DNA of 64,000 bases from Sunxiuqinia elliptica (GCF_900113005.1 NZ_FONW01000006.1:124001-188000), one strand, 5' to 3'. Counted from the first letter of the stretch, positions 17,776 to 26,755 are shown. The notes: a model not told the origin generated them from the letters alone. Numbers and translations: made by a program.

Positions 17776-19524
17776 ATGACAAAAAATAACGAAATTTTGG
17801 ATCAGGTAGTTAGCCGGGCGCAAAGCTGGCTAAGTGAGGTTTATGATGAAGAAACCCGCAAAGAAGTAAAGCGAATGCTTGAACAAGAAGATAAGAACGA
17901 GTTGATTGATTCGTTTTATCGTGATTTAGAGTTTGGTACCGGAGGTTTGCGCGGAATTATGGGCGCAGGTTCAAACCGGATGAATATTTATACGGTAGGG
18001 GCTGCCACTCAGGGACTGAGCAATTACCTTAAAAAGGAGTTTGCTGGCTTGGAGCAAATTAAAGTTGCCATTGGACACGATTGCCGGAACAATAGCCGAC
18101 TGTTTGCTGAGAAGAGTGCTGAGATTTTTGCGGCTAATGGCATTCATGTTTACCTGTTTGAAGATTTACGCCCTACGCCTGAATTATCTTTTGCAATTCG
18201 AGAGTTGGGATGTCAAAGTGGAATTATTCTTACCGCTTCTCATAATCCGAAGGAATACAATGGCTACAAAGCTTATTGGGAAGATGGCTCTCAAATTGTC
18301 GGTCCTCATGATGTAAACATCATTGCTGAAGTTCAGAAAGTAAAGGTTGAAGACATTCAGTTTGAAGGCAACAAAGAACTAATTGAGATTCTTGGCGAAG
18401 AAATGGACCGCAAATTCATTGAAAAGGTGAAGACGGTTTCTTTAGCTCCTGAGATTATTCAAAAATTCAAAGACCTGAAGATTGTTTACACACCGATTCA
18501 TGGTACTGGTGTAAAACTTATTCCTGAAGCATTGAGAGCTTTTGGCTTTGAAAATGTCATCAATGTGCCCGAGCAGGATGTGGTGAGCGGTGATTTTCCA
18601 ACAGTGGTTTCGCCAAACCCAGAAGAACCAGCTGCAATGGAAATGGCCATGAAAAAAGGCTTGGAAGTGGACGCTGATGTGGTGATGGCTTCAGATCCTG
18701 ATGCTGACCGAATTGGTGTTGCCGTGAAAAATGACAAAGGCGAATTCTTCATTATCAATGGAAACCAAACTGCCCTGTTGTTTATTTACTACATCATCAC
18801 CCGGATGAAAGAAAATAAAGCATTCGAAGGGAATGAGTTCATCGTAAAAACGATTGTATCGACTGAGAAAATCGCTGAAATTGCCCGGAAGAACAATATT
18901 GAGTATTTCGATGTGTATACCGGTTTCAAATACATTGCTGAAATTATTCGCGACTTGGAAGGACAGAAAAAATATATTGGAGGAGGAGAAGAAAGCTTTG
19001 GGTTTATGCCAGCTGATTTCGTGCGAGATAAAGATGCTGTTTCTTCTTGTGCTTTGATGGCTGAAATTACAGCGTGGGCTAAAGATCAAGGGAAAACACT
19101 GTTCGAATTATTGCAGGATGTTTACCTCGAATATGGTTATTCTAAAGAGAAAATGAAATACATCGTTCGTCCAGGAAAAACAGGTGCGGATGAGATTCAG
19201 CAAATGATGGTTGATTTTCGAACCAATCCACCTAAATCATTGGGCGGAGGTTTGCTGAAAGTGGTAAAAGATTATGCCGATTTGACGGAGAGAGATTTGC
19301 TTAGTGGTGAAAGCAAAAAAATCAATCAGAAAACAACGTCAAATGTCCTTCAATTTTTTACTGAAGATGGAACAAAAATCTCTGTTCGTCCTTCGGGTAC
19401 TGAGCCTAAAATAAAATTCTATTTTGAGGTAGCGGGAGAACTTCGCAGCCGCGATGAATTTGAAGAGGTTGAGCGCCTGGCCGAGCAAAAGATTGATGCC
19501 ATCATGGAAGAACTAGACCTATAA
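17776..19524 (+). CDS. Phospho-sugar mutase (phosphoglucomutase/phosphomannomutase)
   Basis: The 582-aa alpha-D-phosphohexomutase has all four functional motifs: the active-site serine loop TASHNPKEYNG, the metal loop DPDADRIGVAV, the sugar-binding GGGEESFGFMPADFVRDKD and the phosphate-binding RPSGTEPKIKFY. GTGGLRGIMGAGSNRMN marks the phosphoglucomutase-2-like subfamily. It interconverts hexose 1- and 6-phosphates and so feeds glucose-1-phosphate to RfbA upstream. Confidence 0.94.
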   Translation: MTKNNEILDQVVSRAQSWLSEVYDEETRKEVKRMLEQEDKNELIDSFYRDLEFGTGGLRGIMGAGSNRMNIYTVGAATQGLSNYLKKEFAGLEQIKVAIGHDCRNNSRLFAEKSAEIFAANGIHVYLFEDLRPTPELSFAIRELGCQSGIILTASHNPKEYNGYKAYWEDGSQIVGPHDVNIIAEVQKVKVEDIQFEGNKELIEILGEEMDRKFIEKVKTVSLAPEIIQKFKDLKIVYTPIHGTGVKLIPEALRAFGFENVINVPEQDVVSGDFPTVVSPNPEEPAAMEMAMKKGLEVDADVVMASDPDADRIGVAVKNDKGEFFIINGNQTALLFIYYIITRMKENKAFEGNEFIVKTIVSTEKIAEIARKNNIEYFDVYTGFKYIAEIIRDLEGQKKYIGGGEESFGFMPADFVRDKDAVSSCALMAEITAWAKDQGKTLFELLQDVYLEYGYSKEKMKYIVRPGKTGADEIQQMMVDFRTNPPKSLGGGLLKVVKDYADLTERDLLSGESKKINQKTTSNVLQFFTEDGTKISVRPSGTEPKIKFYFEVAGELRSRDEFEEVERLAEQKIDAIMEELDL

Positions 19525-19549
19525 TTGTTAAACTAAATTTGTATAAACC

Positions 19550-20302
19550 ATGAGAAAATTAGTAGTCGTACTAGTGGTGTTTGTGACTGTCGGGGCTTGG
19601 GCTCAGGAAGAAAGGCCTGAGATGGTGCCAGCCATGACTGAAATCTGGGATCCGGAAGTTCCAGTCATTACTCCGGGGGAAAGTCCAATGGATGCTCCGT
19701 CGGATGCGATTGTGTTGCTGAACAGCGAAAAACCATTTGGTTATGAATGGACCAATGGGAATGGTGAAGAACCCGGTTGGGATTTTGAGAATGGTGTTGC
19801 AACAGTAAAACGCGGCACCGGAATCATTAAGACCAAGCGTAGTTTTAAAGACTTTCAGTTGCATGTTGAATGGCGAACTCCAGTTGAAGTTGTTGGCGAA
19901 AGCCAGGGCCGCGGAAATAGTGGTGTGTTTCTGCAAGGTATTTACGAGGTTCAGGTATTGGATAATTTCAATAACCGGACTTATCGTAATGGGCAGGCTG
20001 GAAGTGTTTACAAACAGCATGCTCCTTTAGTGAATGCCTGTAAAGGGCCTGGTGAGTGGCAAACGTATGATATTATTTATACCGCACCGCGCTTTAACGC
20101 TGATGGAAGCTATTTTACACATCCACGAGTTACCGTAATTCACAACGGAGTGTTGGTGCAGAACAATGTCATCGTTCGTGGTCCAACAGAATATATTGGA
20201 ATTCCTGAATATACCGTGAAACCTCATGGCGATGGGCCGATCATTTTGCAGGATCATGGTAATCCGGTAAGTTACCGTAATATTTGGATTCGGGAATTGT
20301 AA
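19550..20302 (+). CDS. Secreted DUF1080 (3-keto-disaccharide hydrolase-like) protein
   Basis: The 250-aa protein has a signal peptide (MRKLVVVLVVFVTVGAWAQ) and the jelly-roll DUF1080 domain: FQLHVEWRTP, GRGNSGVFLQGIYEVQVLD, WQTYDIIYTAPRFN and the C-terminal PIILQDHGNPVSYRNIWIREL. Members of this family hydrolyse 3-keto-glycosides or bind sugars in the periplasm. It follows the mutase by 25 bp and is likely read through from it, then ends at a strong terminator. Confidence 0.88.
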   Translation: MRKLVVVLVVFVTVGAWAQEERPEMVPAMTEIWDPEVPVITPGESPMDAPSDAIVLLNSEKPFGYEWTNGNGEEPGWDFENGVATVKRGTGIIKTKRSFKDFQLHVEWRTPVEVVGESQGRGNSGVFLQGIYEVQVLDNFNNRTYRNGQAGSVYKQHAPLVNACKGPGEWQTYDIIYTAPRFNADGSYFTHPRVTVIHNGVLVQNNVIVRGPTEYIGIPEYTVKPHGDGPIILQDHGNPVSYRNIWIREL

Positions 20303-20334
20303 GAATTGCACTTAACCAGTTTCTTAAATCATAG

Positions 20335-20370
20335 AAAGGGAGAATTGTCAAACAGTTCTCCCTTTTTTTA
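20335..20370 (+). terminator. Rho-independent terminator of the nucleotide-sugar/DUF1080 transcript
   Basis: AAAGGGAGAA (20335-20344) pairs with TTCTCCCTTT (20356-20365), an 11-nt loop lies between them, and the arm runs into a T tract. It lies 33 bp after the DUF1080 stop. Confidence 0.85.
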
Positions 20371-20434
20371 TGAGTAAGGTGAATTAATTTCACACGTTTC
20401 AATCTTGTTGTTTCTATTTCACTTCTAATCGATC

Positions 20435-20710
20435 TTATTCGACGATTTCGTTGATGTTGAGAATCCGTGTTTCCGTAGAGTCATTTTTGATGCTGGTCAC
20501 CTCTCCTTTGCAATTGGTGAAGTACACGTAATGGCCTCTATCGTAAAAGCGATAGACTTTACATCCATCGTGTTCAAACAAGTAACTCACATTGTAGGTG
20601 TCATTGTTTTGGGGAGCTAGGTTTGAAATTGGAATTTCAGTAGCGCAAGAGGCAAAGAATCCAATTCCCAAAAACAATGCAAGGGCTTGAAAAAGTCTTT
20701 TTGTTTTCAT
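20435..20710 (-). CDS. Small lipoprotein, DUF4884-like
   Basis: The 91-aa protein has a signal peptide with lipobox FFASC (Cys22), then a short domain with LFEHDGCKVYRFYDRGHYVYFTNC and two cysteines that could pair. The pattern resembles DUF4884 of Bacteroides; this assignment is from memory of the motif. It would be a periplasmic or surface lipoprotein of unknown role. It lies downstream of the radical SAM/micro-peptide genes on the same strand. Confidence 0.75.
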   Translation of the reverse strand: MKTKRLFQALALFLGIGFFASCATEIPISNLAPQNNDTYNVSYLFEHDGCKVYRFYDRGHYVYFTNCKGEVTSIKNDSTETRILNINEIVE

Positions 20711-20720
20711 AGGCTTTATT

Positions 20721-20834
20721 TTAGTCGTTTACGCATTTGCTTTCGTGTAATCTATTCGGTGTTTTTGTGATTTGCAGCCAAGTTGGCCTCTCAGTTGCCA
20801 GCAGGCTAATGCTTCTAAAAATAGCATAAATCAT
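20721..20834 (-). CDS. Possible 37-aa micro-gene
   Basis: An ATG at 20834 opens a 37-codon frame ending in TAA at 20721, between the 42-aa peptide gene and the lipoprotein gene. The product starts MIYAIFRSISLLATERP and ends with a Cys near the C-terminus (HESKCVND). The frame is also open for 11 codons before the ATG. There is no homology evidence and no clear ribosome-binding signal; it may be chance. Confidence 0.22.
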   Translation of the reverse strand: MIYAIFRSISLLATERPTWLQITKTPNRLHESKCVND

Positions 20835-20867
20835 GCCGTAGCAGGCACCGGTTGCGAAGAAAATGAA

Positions 20868-20996
20868 TTATTTTTTCTTATGCAGCTCTGGGCGTTGAGA
20901 GCTTATAAATAAGCCTTTACTTCCGGCAGTATTACTGGCTCTTAACTTGGTTCCTGTCAGTAGTCGTTTTAAAATTTTTACGAGTGAATTTTTCAT
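20868..20996 (-). CDS. Candidate 42-aa RiPP-like precursor peptide next to a radical SAM enzyme
   Basis: An ATG at 20996 opens 42 codons to TAA at 20868, beginning 20 bp after the stop of the radical SAM gene on the same strand. The peptide starts with a basic helix-prone leader (MKNSLVKILKRLLTG) and continues with a Ser/Gly/Thr-rich core-like part (ASNTAGSKGLFISSQRP) and a Lys-rich end. It has no cysteine and no GG cleavage motif. Position, size and composition fit a substrate of the radical SAM protein; this is an inference, and a random short frame cannot be excluded. Confidence 0.5.
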   Translation of the reverse strand: MKNSLVKILKRLLTGTKLRASNTAGSKGLFISSQRPELHKKK

Positions 20997-21016
20997 GATG
21001 TATTCGTTTTTATTGG

Positions 21017-22075
21017 TTATGATGAAATTGATTGAATAATTGCTGATTTTCTTTTTTTCAGAATCGATTTTAATCCTTCTGTTGAAATATTTTCCAAGCT
21101 CAATTCGTGATAGTTTTTAGCATGAAAACAATCGGGTTTGGGAAGAACATAGCCATCGGGGCTTATCACCATTTGGTAAAGATAGGGGAGGTCAAAAAAC
21201 TCGAATGAAAACTGCAGCCAGCTGTTGTTGAGCTTTTCTTCTACGTTTTGGCCGGTTGCTAAAAACTGTTCGAATCGTTTTCGCAGGTAAGCATCTTCTT
21301 GCCAAAAATCTGGAATCGTGTGATGCTGAATGCAGAAGTAAATATTGAGAGCCTGTTCACTTTCTTCCAAGAAATGATGAGTTTTTTGAATGAGTCTCGA
21401 ATAGTCTTCGTTTGAGATGAGCTGATGACTCAGGTTTTTAGCATGCCCAATTGGAAGAATCGGGCTTGCAAAAAATTTTGTAATTCCCAGTGACGAAAAG
21501 CGGAAAATAAGCTCAGGCATGCAAGACTGGTTTCCTTGATACAGCGAGGTCGCCAGATTAATCTTTTCAGGGTTAATCCAGCTGATTAGCTGTTTCAGGT
21601 TGTGCTCCATCTTGTCAAAACTTCCTGCTCCGCGAATGAAATCATGCTGTTCGGGCAAACCATCGACACTGATTTCTAAATAGTCAATGTCATTTGAAAC
21701 AGCTTCAAAAAAAGGCAGGTTTGAAGAGGCGTTTGAAATGATTCCGCAAAAATTGCCAGCATCAAGCTGTTTGACGTATTTACATAATTGAGGGATCTGG
21801 CTGTTTAATGAACTTTCCTTCCCCGAGAAATGAAAATGCCGGCATCCCTGATCGTAAAATGCTTCAATAACAGTCTTCCATTCGTTCAGTGAAAGTGGGT
21901 TGCCGACGAGCGTTGTATCTCCCCAATAACAGTGTTTACAGTTGAGGTTGCAAGCATAACTTACACTCAAATCCAGAATGAGAGCATCCAGCTTGTTGGT
22001 TGCTGCTTTTATTTGTTTCCTAAGTAGTTTTTGAGAATAGAAATCCTCCAATAATTGCAGTACTTGTTTATTCAT
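21017..22075 (-). CDS. Radical SAM protein (candidate peptide maturase)
   Basis: The 352-aa protein has the [4Fe-4S] motif SYACNLNCKHCYW (Cys42, Cys46, Cys49), then HFHFSGKESSLN where the SAM-binding GGE motif is expected, and DYLEISVDGLPEQHDFIRG. The C-terminal region (VISPDGYVLPKPDC followed by LSLENISTEGLKSIL) has the outline of a SPASM/twitch domain but keeps only one Cys, so auxiliary clusters are doubtful. It overlaps the upstream two-TM gene by 8 bp and is followed by a 42-codon gene. The context suggests post-translational peptide modification; no named subfamily could be assigned. Confidence 0.8.
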   Translation of the reverse strand: MNKQVLQLLEDFYSQKLLRKQIKAATNKLDALILDLSVSYACNLNCKHCYWGDTTLVGNPLSLNEWKTVIEAFYDQGCRHFHFSGKESSLNSQIPQLCKYVKQLDAGNFCGIISNASSNLPFFEAVSNDIDYLEISVDGLPEQHDFIRGAGSFDKMEHNLKQLISWINPEKINLATSLYQGNQSCMPELIFRFSSLGITKFFASPILPIGHAKNLSHQLISNEDYSRLIQKTHHFLEESEQALNIYFCIQHHTIPDFWQEDAYLRKRFEQFLATGQNVEEKLNNSWLQFSFEFFDLPYLYQMVISPDGYVLPKPDCFHAKNYHELSLENISTEGLKSILKKRKSAIIQSISS

Positions 22076-22952
22076 AGTACAAGAGGTAGTCGGCGTTCAT
22101 CTCAGGTTGATCAATCTCAAGGGTATAACGATCCGGATTAGCGTCATCTGCATAAACATTCCGAAGAAATACGGGCTCGTTATCTTGGGGACCATACTTG
22201 TAAGCTTCAACATTGTTGAACTTCATCTCTGGAGTTTTCTGAAGCGATAAAATGGCTTTATGAGTGCTTTTTGAATAAACATTCGGTAATGAAATATAAT
22301 CTCTAAGCTCAAGTAACATTTTGGGCCAGGTCCAGCTAATTTGTAGCTCAAAGGTATCGCCTTTTTCTTTTTTGTTTTTAAATGAAATGATGATGTCTTT
22401 TATGGTTTCATCCCTGCCTCTATCGGCAATTTTAGCATTTAGTCGTTGATTGGTTCGTAGGTCTTCTACAACAAAATTGAGGTTGTCAAATGAGGTGTTT
22501 TCGTCACCTCCAATTGTTACGATAAACTGCCAAGTGGCGTCCGTAAATTTTCCTTTAAAGTAGAATGAAGCTTTTGTATCACGCAGGCGTCCGTTCGGGA
22601 GTATTTCGTCTTTCACCTCAAATAGATCTAAAATAACGGGGTTGTCGGGGCGGATGGTTCCTGATCTCCACATGTGGGCGTAAATTAAAGGCCATTTCTT
22701 AAAAAAGGGAACATTCCGTTCTTTTTCTAAGAATTCCAGACGGTTGCGCAAACTGCTAATCTCTTTATTCTTTTTCTGGATAAAGCGGAGAAAAAGAATC
22801 AATACGAAAAAAAGCACTGCAACAGCTAATGCAAGAATCCATATTTTTTTGTTCTCGGCAAATAGCGGATAAGAAATCAGGGTGACAATGGAGGCAACAA
22901 ATCCAATAAAACCACTAACAATCAGAAAGGTGTCTTTTAGGCTGTTTCTCAT
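22068..22952 (-). CDS. Two-TM membrane protein with a large soluble domain, unknown function
   Basis: The 294-aa protein has two membrane helices (residues ~8-29 and ~37-60), a short coiled coil (QKKNKEISSLRNRLEFLEKE) and a beta-rich soluble C-terminal domain of ~200 residues (FYFKGKFTDATWQFIVTIGG and more) ending LEIDQPEMNADYLLYYE. No family was recognised. The layout of two TM helices plus a beta-rich domain recalls effectors of some defence systems, but no nucleotidyltransferase or other partner lies nearby, so that is only an analogy. It is translationally coupled to the radical SAM gene (8-bp overlap). Confidence 0.65.
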   Translation of the reverse strand: MRNSLKDTFLIVSGFIGFVASIVTLISYPLFAENKKIWILALAVAVLFFVLILFLRFIQKKNKEISSLRNRLEFLEKERNVPFFKKWPLIYAHMWRSGTIRPDNPVILDLFEVKDEILPNGRLRDTKASFYFKGKFTDATWQFIVTIGGDENTSFDNLNFVVEDLRTNQRLNAKIADRGRDETIKDIIISFKNKKEKGDTFELQISWTWPKMLLELRDYISLPNVYSKSTHKAILSLQKTPEMKFNNVEAYKYGPQDNEPVFLRNVYADDANPDRYTLEIDQPEMNADYLLYYE

Positions 22953-23160
22953 ATTTTTAGGCTTGTAGGTGTTTCTTGAATCAGTTGATATTCAGTCATT
23001 CATAACAATTCGATGCCTGGGAATTGCCTTCAATACACAAACCCAAAATCTCTTTTTCCTATAACTGTCTTTCTTCAGATATGGCACATCGGAAAACTTG
23101 CCGATTCGATTCGTTAAGCAGGAGTAAATCTAACAATATCTTTTTCGATGATCAACATTC

Positions 23161-23189
23161 GTTCATAAAAAATGAGTTTTTTTATGAAC
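23161..23189. repeat. 12-bp perfect inverted repeat upstream of the cobalamin promoter
   Basis: GTTCATAAAAAA (23161-23172) and TTTTTTATGAAC (23178-23189) are perfect arms around a 5-nt loop. It lies between the divergent two-TM gene and the btuB-like promoter. It may be an operator or a bidirectional terminator. The rest of 22953-23239 shows no gene. Confidence 0.5.
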
Positions 23190-23239
23190 TGTATTTTGCG
23201 AATAAAGGAAAGCTAAGAATTCAATTCCTCGTTGTACTA

Positions 23240-23269
23240 TTTCTTTTCTTAAAATAATATATACTTTTG
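23240..23269 (+). promoter_or_regulatory. Promoter of the cobalamin riboswitch transcript
   Basis: TACTTTTG (23262-23269) is a full match to TAnnTTTG. TTTC at 23240-23243, 18 bp upstream, is a weak -33. Transcription would start just before the riboswitch, which supports the call. Confidence 0.6.
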
Positions 23270-23277
23270 TTGCATTA

Positions 23278-23425
23278 TTGGTGCTATGCTTTTGCGTAGC
23301 TAAGAGGGAATCAGGTGAAAATCCTGAACAGACCCGCTGCTGTAAGCTCAAGAAGGCCTTATGCGGAATAAACCACTGTGAATAACGGGAAGGTGCATAA
23401 GATGAGTAAGTCAGAAGACCTGCCA
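23278..23425 (+). ncRNA. Cobalamin (adenosylcobalamin-type) riboswitch
   Basis: The core elements occur in order: TTGGTGCTATGC, then AGAGGGAATCAGGTGAAAAT, CAGACCCGCTGCTGTAAG, AACCACTGTGAATAACGGGA followed by AGG, and the closing GTCAGAAGACCTGCC. These fit the cobalamin riboswitch consensus (P3-P6 core and the GAAGACCTGCC end). It lies 128 bp before a BtuB-type receptor gene, the expected target. Binding of B12 should switch the operon off. Confidence 0.95.
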
Positions 23426-23552
23426 ATACATTACATAGTTTTTAAACTTTCGGGGATTAAAGTTTAGAGATGGAAAGGTTCTTCTTTGGAACTACTTTTC
23501 TGTTCTTCGCATACCATTTCCTGAAAGTAGTAATAGTTAGGAATTAGCGATA

Positions 23553-25601
23553 ATGAACAGAAAATTCTTTTCCATATTACTGCTTTGTTTGTGGCTGCCT
23601 GTTTGTTTGGTAGCTCAAAGCAGACTCGATAGTGTCCAGCATATTCAGGAAGTACTTGTTGCCGCTCCCTTGGCAACTTCCAAGGCAATTATTCCAGCTC
23701 AACAGTTAGAAGGCAAGCAATTGAAAGCGCTAAATAGCTTTTCGGTCGCCGATGCTATCCGGTACTTTGCAGGCGTTCAAATCAAAGATTACGGTGGCGT
23801 TGGTGGACTGAAAACGGTCAACGTGCGAAGCATGGGGACGAACCACATGGGCGTTTTTTACGATGGAATTCAGTTGGGAAATGCCCAGAACGGACAAATC
23901 GATTTGGGAAAGTTTTCCTTGGATAATATTGAAAGCATTTCGCTGTACAACGGACAAAAAAGCGATATTTTTCAGCCTGCCCGGGATTATGGCTCTTCCG
24001 GATCAATTTATCTCAAATTTCGACGTCCACATTTTTCGGGGCAGGAAAAGGAGCATTTGAAAGCTACTTTTCGAACAGGATCATTCGACTTGGTGAATCC
24101 ATCTTTTCTGTACGAACGCAAGTTGTCGGAAAAGGTAAATGCTTCCATCAATGCCGAGTATATTTATTCATCGGGGAAATACAAGTTCCGTTACAAGCGG
24201 GTTTTGCCCGGAAGCAACGAGGTGGCCTACGATACAACAGCTATTCGAAAAAACGGAGACATTCATGCTTTTCGGGTAGAAAGTGGCTTGTATGGCAGAA
24301 CCGAAGATGGGCACTGGGAGGTGAAAACTTACTATTATGATTCGGAACGGGGGATTCCCGGTGCCATTGTAAACAATCGTTGGATGAATGCGCAGCGCCA
24401 ATGGGATACCAACTTTTTTGTGCAGGGAGGCTGGCGAAAAGTAATCACCGATCGTTACGACCTGATGCTCAAAATGAAGTATGCCAACGATCGCATGCGG
24501 TACCTGAATCCGGATACGACCTTGATGTATATCGACAATTCCTTTCGGCAGCAAGAGGCCTATGCTTCCCTGGCTCAAAAATATCAACTCACGACTTATT
24601 GGGATGTTTCTTTGTCAACCGACCTGCAATGGAACTGGCTAAAGTCGGACCTGGAAGGCTTGGTCTATCCAACCCGAAGATCAGCTTTGGTTGCTTTGGC
24701 TACGGCACTCGATTTGGGGCCGTTTAAGTCGCAGGCAAGTGTGTTGGGCACCTTTATCAATGAAAACATAACATCAGTAGCAAACAGTGACGGGCAAGCG
24801 GCAAGCTCGGCACCGAACAAAGAGGAAATAACACCCGCTATATTCTTTTCATATGCTCCTTTTGAGAATCACGACCTGACTTTCCGGGCCTTCTATAAGC
24901 ACATTTTCCGGATGCCTACGTTTAATGATTTGTATTACACCGACATCGGAAATATCAAACTGAAGCCTGAGTTTACGCATCAGTACAATGTTGGTTTTAA
25001 GTATGCTAAAACGATGGCGAATCGCTCCTTGGTTCATTGGGAATTGCAGGCCGATGGTTATTACAATGAGGTGACCAACAAAATAGTAGCTGTTCCCAAG
25101 GGAAGTGGCATGTACCGTTGGATGATGATGAACTTGGGAAGGGTTGAGATCCGCGGACTTGATGCGGTTGCTGCAGCAACTTTCGACTTGCCTTTTGAGG
25201 TTTTGCTGAACCTGAAGGGAACTTATACTTACCAGAAAGCGCAGGATTTTACTCCTCGAAAGAATCCGGATTTGGAGAAAACGACATGGGGCGGGCAGAT
25301 CCCTTACATCCCTTGGCACAGCGGTTCTTTTATTGCTTCGGCCGGGTATCAATCCTGGCAGCTGAACTACAGCTTCGTTTACGTGGGCGAACGCTACCAC
25401 AATTCGGCCAATATCCGCGAAAATTACGAACAGCCTTGGTACACGAATGATGTATCGCTTTTGAAGACGGTTGCGCTAAACGACTGGAGCTTAAAAGTGG
25501 CGCTTGAAGTCAATAACCTGCTGAGTCAGGACTACGAGGTGGTGTTGAATTATCCAATGCCCAAACGAAATTACAAATTAACATTAACCCTTGAATTATG
25601 A
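23553..25601 (+). CDS. TonB-dependent outer-membrane vitamin B12 receptor, BtuB-like
   Basis: The 682-aa protein has a signal peptide (MNRKFFSILLLCLWLPVCLVAQ), a TonB-box region (HIQEVLVAAPLA), a plug domain (VADAIRYFAGVQIKDYGGV, VNVRSMGTNHMGVFYDGIQ) and a 22-strand barrel ending in an aromatic C-terminus (YKLTLTLEL). It lacks the SusC-type N-terminal domains. The riboswitch upstream and BtuG-like lipoproteins downstream identify the ligand as a cobalamin or related corrinoid. It overlaps the next gene by 4 bp. Confidence 0.9.
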   Translation: MNRKFFSILLLCLWLPVCLVAQSRLDSVQHIQEVLVAAPLATSKAIIPAQQLEGKQLKALNSFSVADAIRYFAGVQIKDYGGVGGLKTVNVRSMGTNHMGVFYDGIQLGNAQNGQIDLGKFSLDNIESISLYNGQKSDIFQPARDYGSSGSIYLKFRRPHFSGQEKEHLKATFRTGSFDLVNPSFLYERKLSEKVNASINAEYIYSSGKYKFRYKRVLPGSNEVAYDTTAIRKNGDIHAFRVESGLYGRTEDGHWEVKTYYYDSERGIPGAIVNNRWMNAQRQWDTNFFVQGGWRKVITDRYDLMLKMKYANDRMRYLNPDTTLMYIDNSFRQQEAYASLAQKYQLTTYWDVSLSTDLQWNWLKSDLEGLVYPTRRSALVALATALDLGPFKSQASVLGTFINENITSVANSDGQAASSAPNKEEITPAIFFSYAPFENHDLTFRAFYKHIFRMPTFNDLYYTDIGNIKLKPEFTHQYNVGFKYAKTMANRSLVHWELQADGYYNEVTNKIVAVPKGSGMYRWMMMNLGRVEIRGLDAVAAATFDLPFEVLLNLKGTYTYQKAQDFTPRKNPDLEKTTWGGQIPYIPWHSGSFIASAGYQSWQLNYSFVYVGERYHNSANIRENYEQPWYTNDVSLLKTVALNDWSLKVALEVNNLLSQDYEVVLNYPMPKRNYKLTLTLEL

Positions 25602-26755
25602 GCCGATTGTTATTAGGGCTGCATTGTTTGCTGTTGCTCGGCGCACTGTCGTCGTGTCGCGAAGAGGTTGAACTGTTTTCTTCGGATGAAATTGACCTGG
25701 AAAAACCGGAGGAAACAACAGCGTATCGTGGTTTTTACCTTCTGAATGAAGGAAATATGGGGAGCAACAAGTCGACCCTTGATTTTTACGATTTTGATTC
25801 GGGAACGTATAGCCGAAATATTTATGCTGAGGTCAATCCAGATGTCCCAAAGGAGTTGGGAGATGTGGGCAACGATCTTCAGATTTATGGCTCAAAGCTT
25901 TATGCAGTCATCAATGTTTCGAATAAAATTGAGGTGATGGATGCTCAAACTGCCACTCGAATTGGGCAGATAGAGATCCCCAATTGCCGCTATATTCAGT
26001 TTGAAGGGAAATACGCTTACGTTACTTCTTACGCTGGACCGGTTGAAATTAACCCTGACTATACGCAGCGTGGTTTTGTGGCGAAAGTCGATACAGCCAC
26101 CCTGCAGGTTGTTGATGAGTGCTTGGTCGGATTTCAGCCGGATGAACTGGCAATTGTGGACGGTAAAATTTATGTCGCAAACTCGGGTGGCTACATGGGA
26201 GCCGGAAGCAGTGATAACTATGAACGCACAGTTTCGGTGATTGACATGGAAAGTTTTACCGAAGAAAAGCGCATTGATGTGGCTGCGAACCTGCATCGGG
26301 TGCGCGCGGATCAGCGAGGAGACTTGTGGGTGAGCTCCCGTGGCGATTATAAAGAGCTGCCTTCCCGGTTATTTTTTATCGATTCGGAAAAGCAAGCGGT
26401 AACTGACACCCTTGATATTCCCGTGAGTAGCTGTTACCTGTCAGGAGACTCGCTTTATGTGTGCAGCGTTTCTTGGAGCTACATCACGTATTCCAATGAA
26501 ATTACCTACGCCATTGTTAATACGAAAACACGCGAAGTCGTTACCCGCAATTTCATTACAGATGGAACGGATGAGGAGATTGAAATTCCCTATGGAGTAA
26601 TGGTTCATCCCGTTTCCGGAGATATTTTCCTTGCTGATGCTGGCAACTATGTCACGCCCGGCATGCTGTACTGTTTCGAACGAAGTGGAAAAAAGAAGTG
26701 GAGTGTGCGCACCGGCGATATTCCGGCTCATTTTGCGTTGCTGAAAAAAGACTAA
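25598..26755 (+). CDS. BtuG-like surface lipoprotein, YncE/DUF5074 beta-propeller
   Basis: The 385-aa protein has an SPII signal with lipobox GALSSC (Cys20), an acidic linker after the Cys that suits surface export in Bacteroidota, and a seven-bladed propeller with LLNEGNMGSNKSTLDFYDF, DVGNDLQIYGSKLYAVINVS and blades of YVTN type (KIYVANSGGYMG). In Bacteroides, BtuG caps BtuB and binds B12 with very high affinity. It is translationally coupled to the receptor gene, which fits that complex. B12 binding is inferred. Confidence 0.85.
   Translation: MSRLLLGLHCLLLLGALSSCREEVELFSSDEIDLEKPEETTAYRGFYLLNEGNMGSNKSTLDFYDFDSGTYSRNIYAEVNPDVPKELGDVGNDLQIYGSKLYAVINVSNKIEVMDAQTATRIGQIEIPNCRYIQFEGKYAYVTSYAGPVEINPDYTQRGFVAKVDTATLQVVDECLVGFQPDELAIVDGKIYVANSGGYMGAGSSDNYERTVSVIDMESFTEEKRIDVAANLHRVRADQRGDLWVSSRGDYKELPSRLFFIDSEKQAVTDTLDIPVSSCYLSGDSLYVCSVSWSYITYSNEITYAIVNTKTREVVTRNFITDGTDEEIEIPYGVMVHPVSGDIFLADAGNYVTPGMLYCFERSGKKKWSVRTGDIPAHFALLKKD

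Noticed and set aside
21017-22952. CBASS-type defence system (two-TM beta-rich effector)
   Set aside because: Only the general layout of the two-TM protein recalls such effectors. There is no CD-NTase, ubiquitin-like ligase or other partner gene nearby, and the coupled gene is a radical SAM enzyme.
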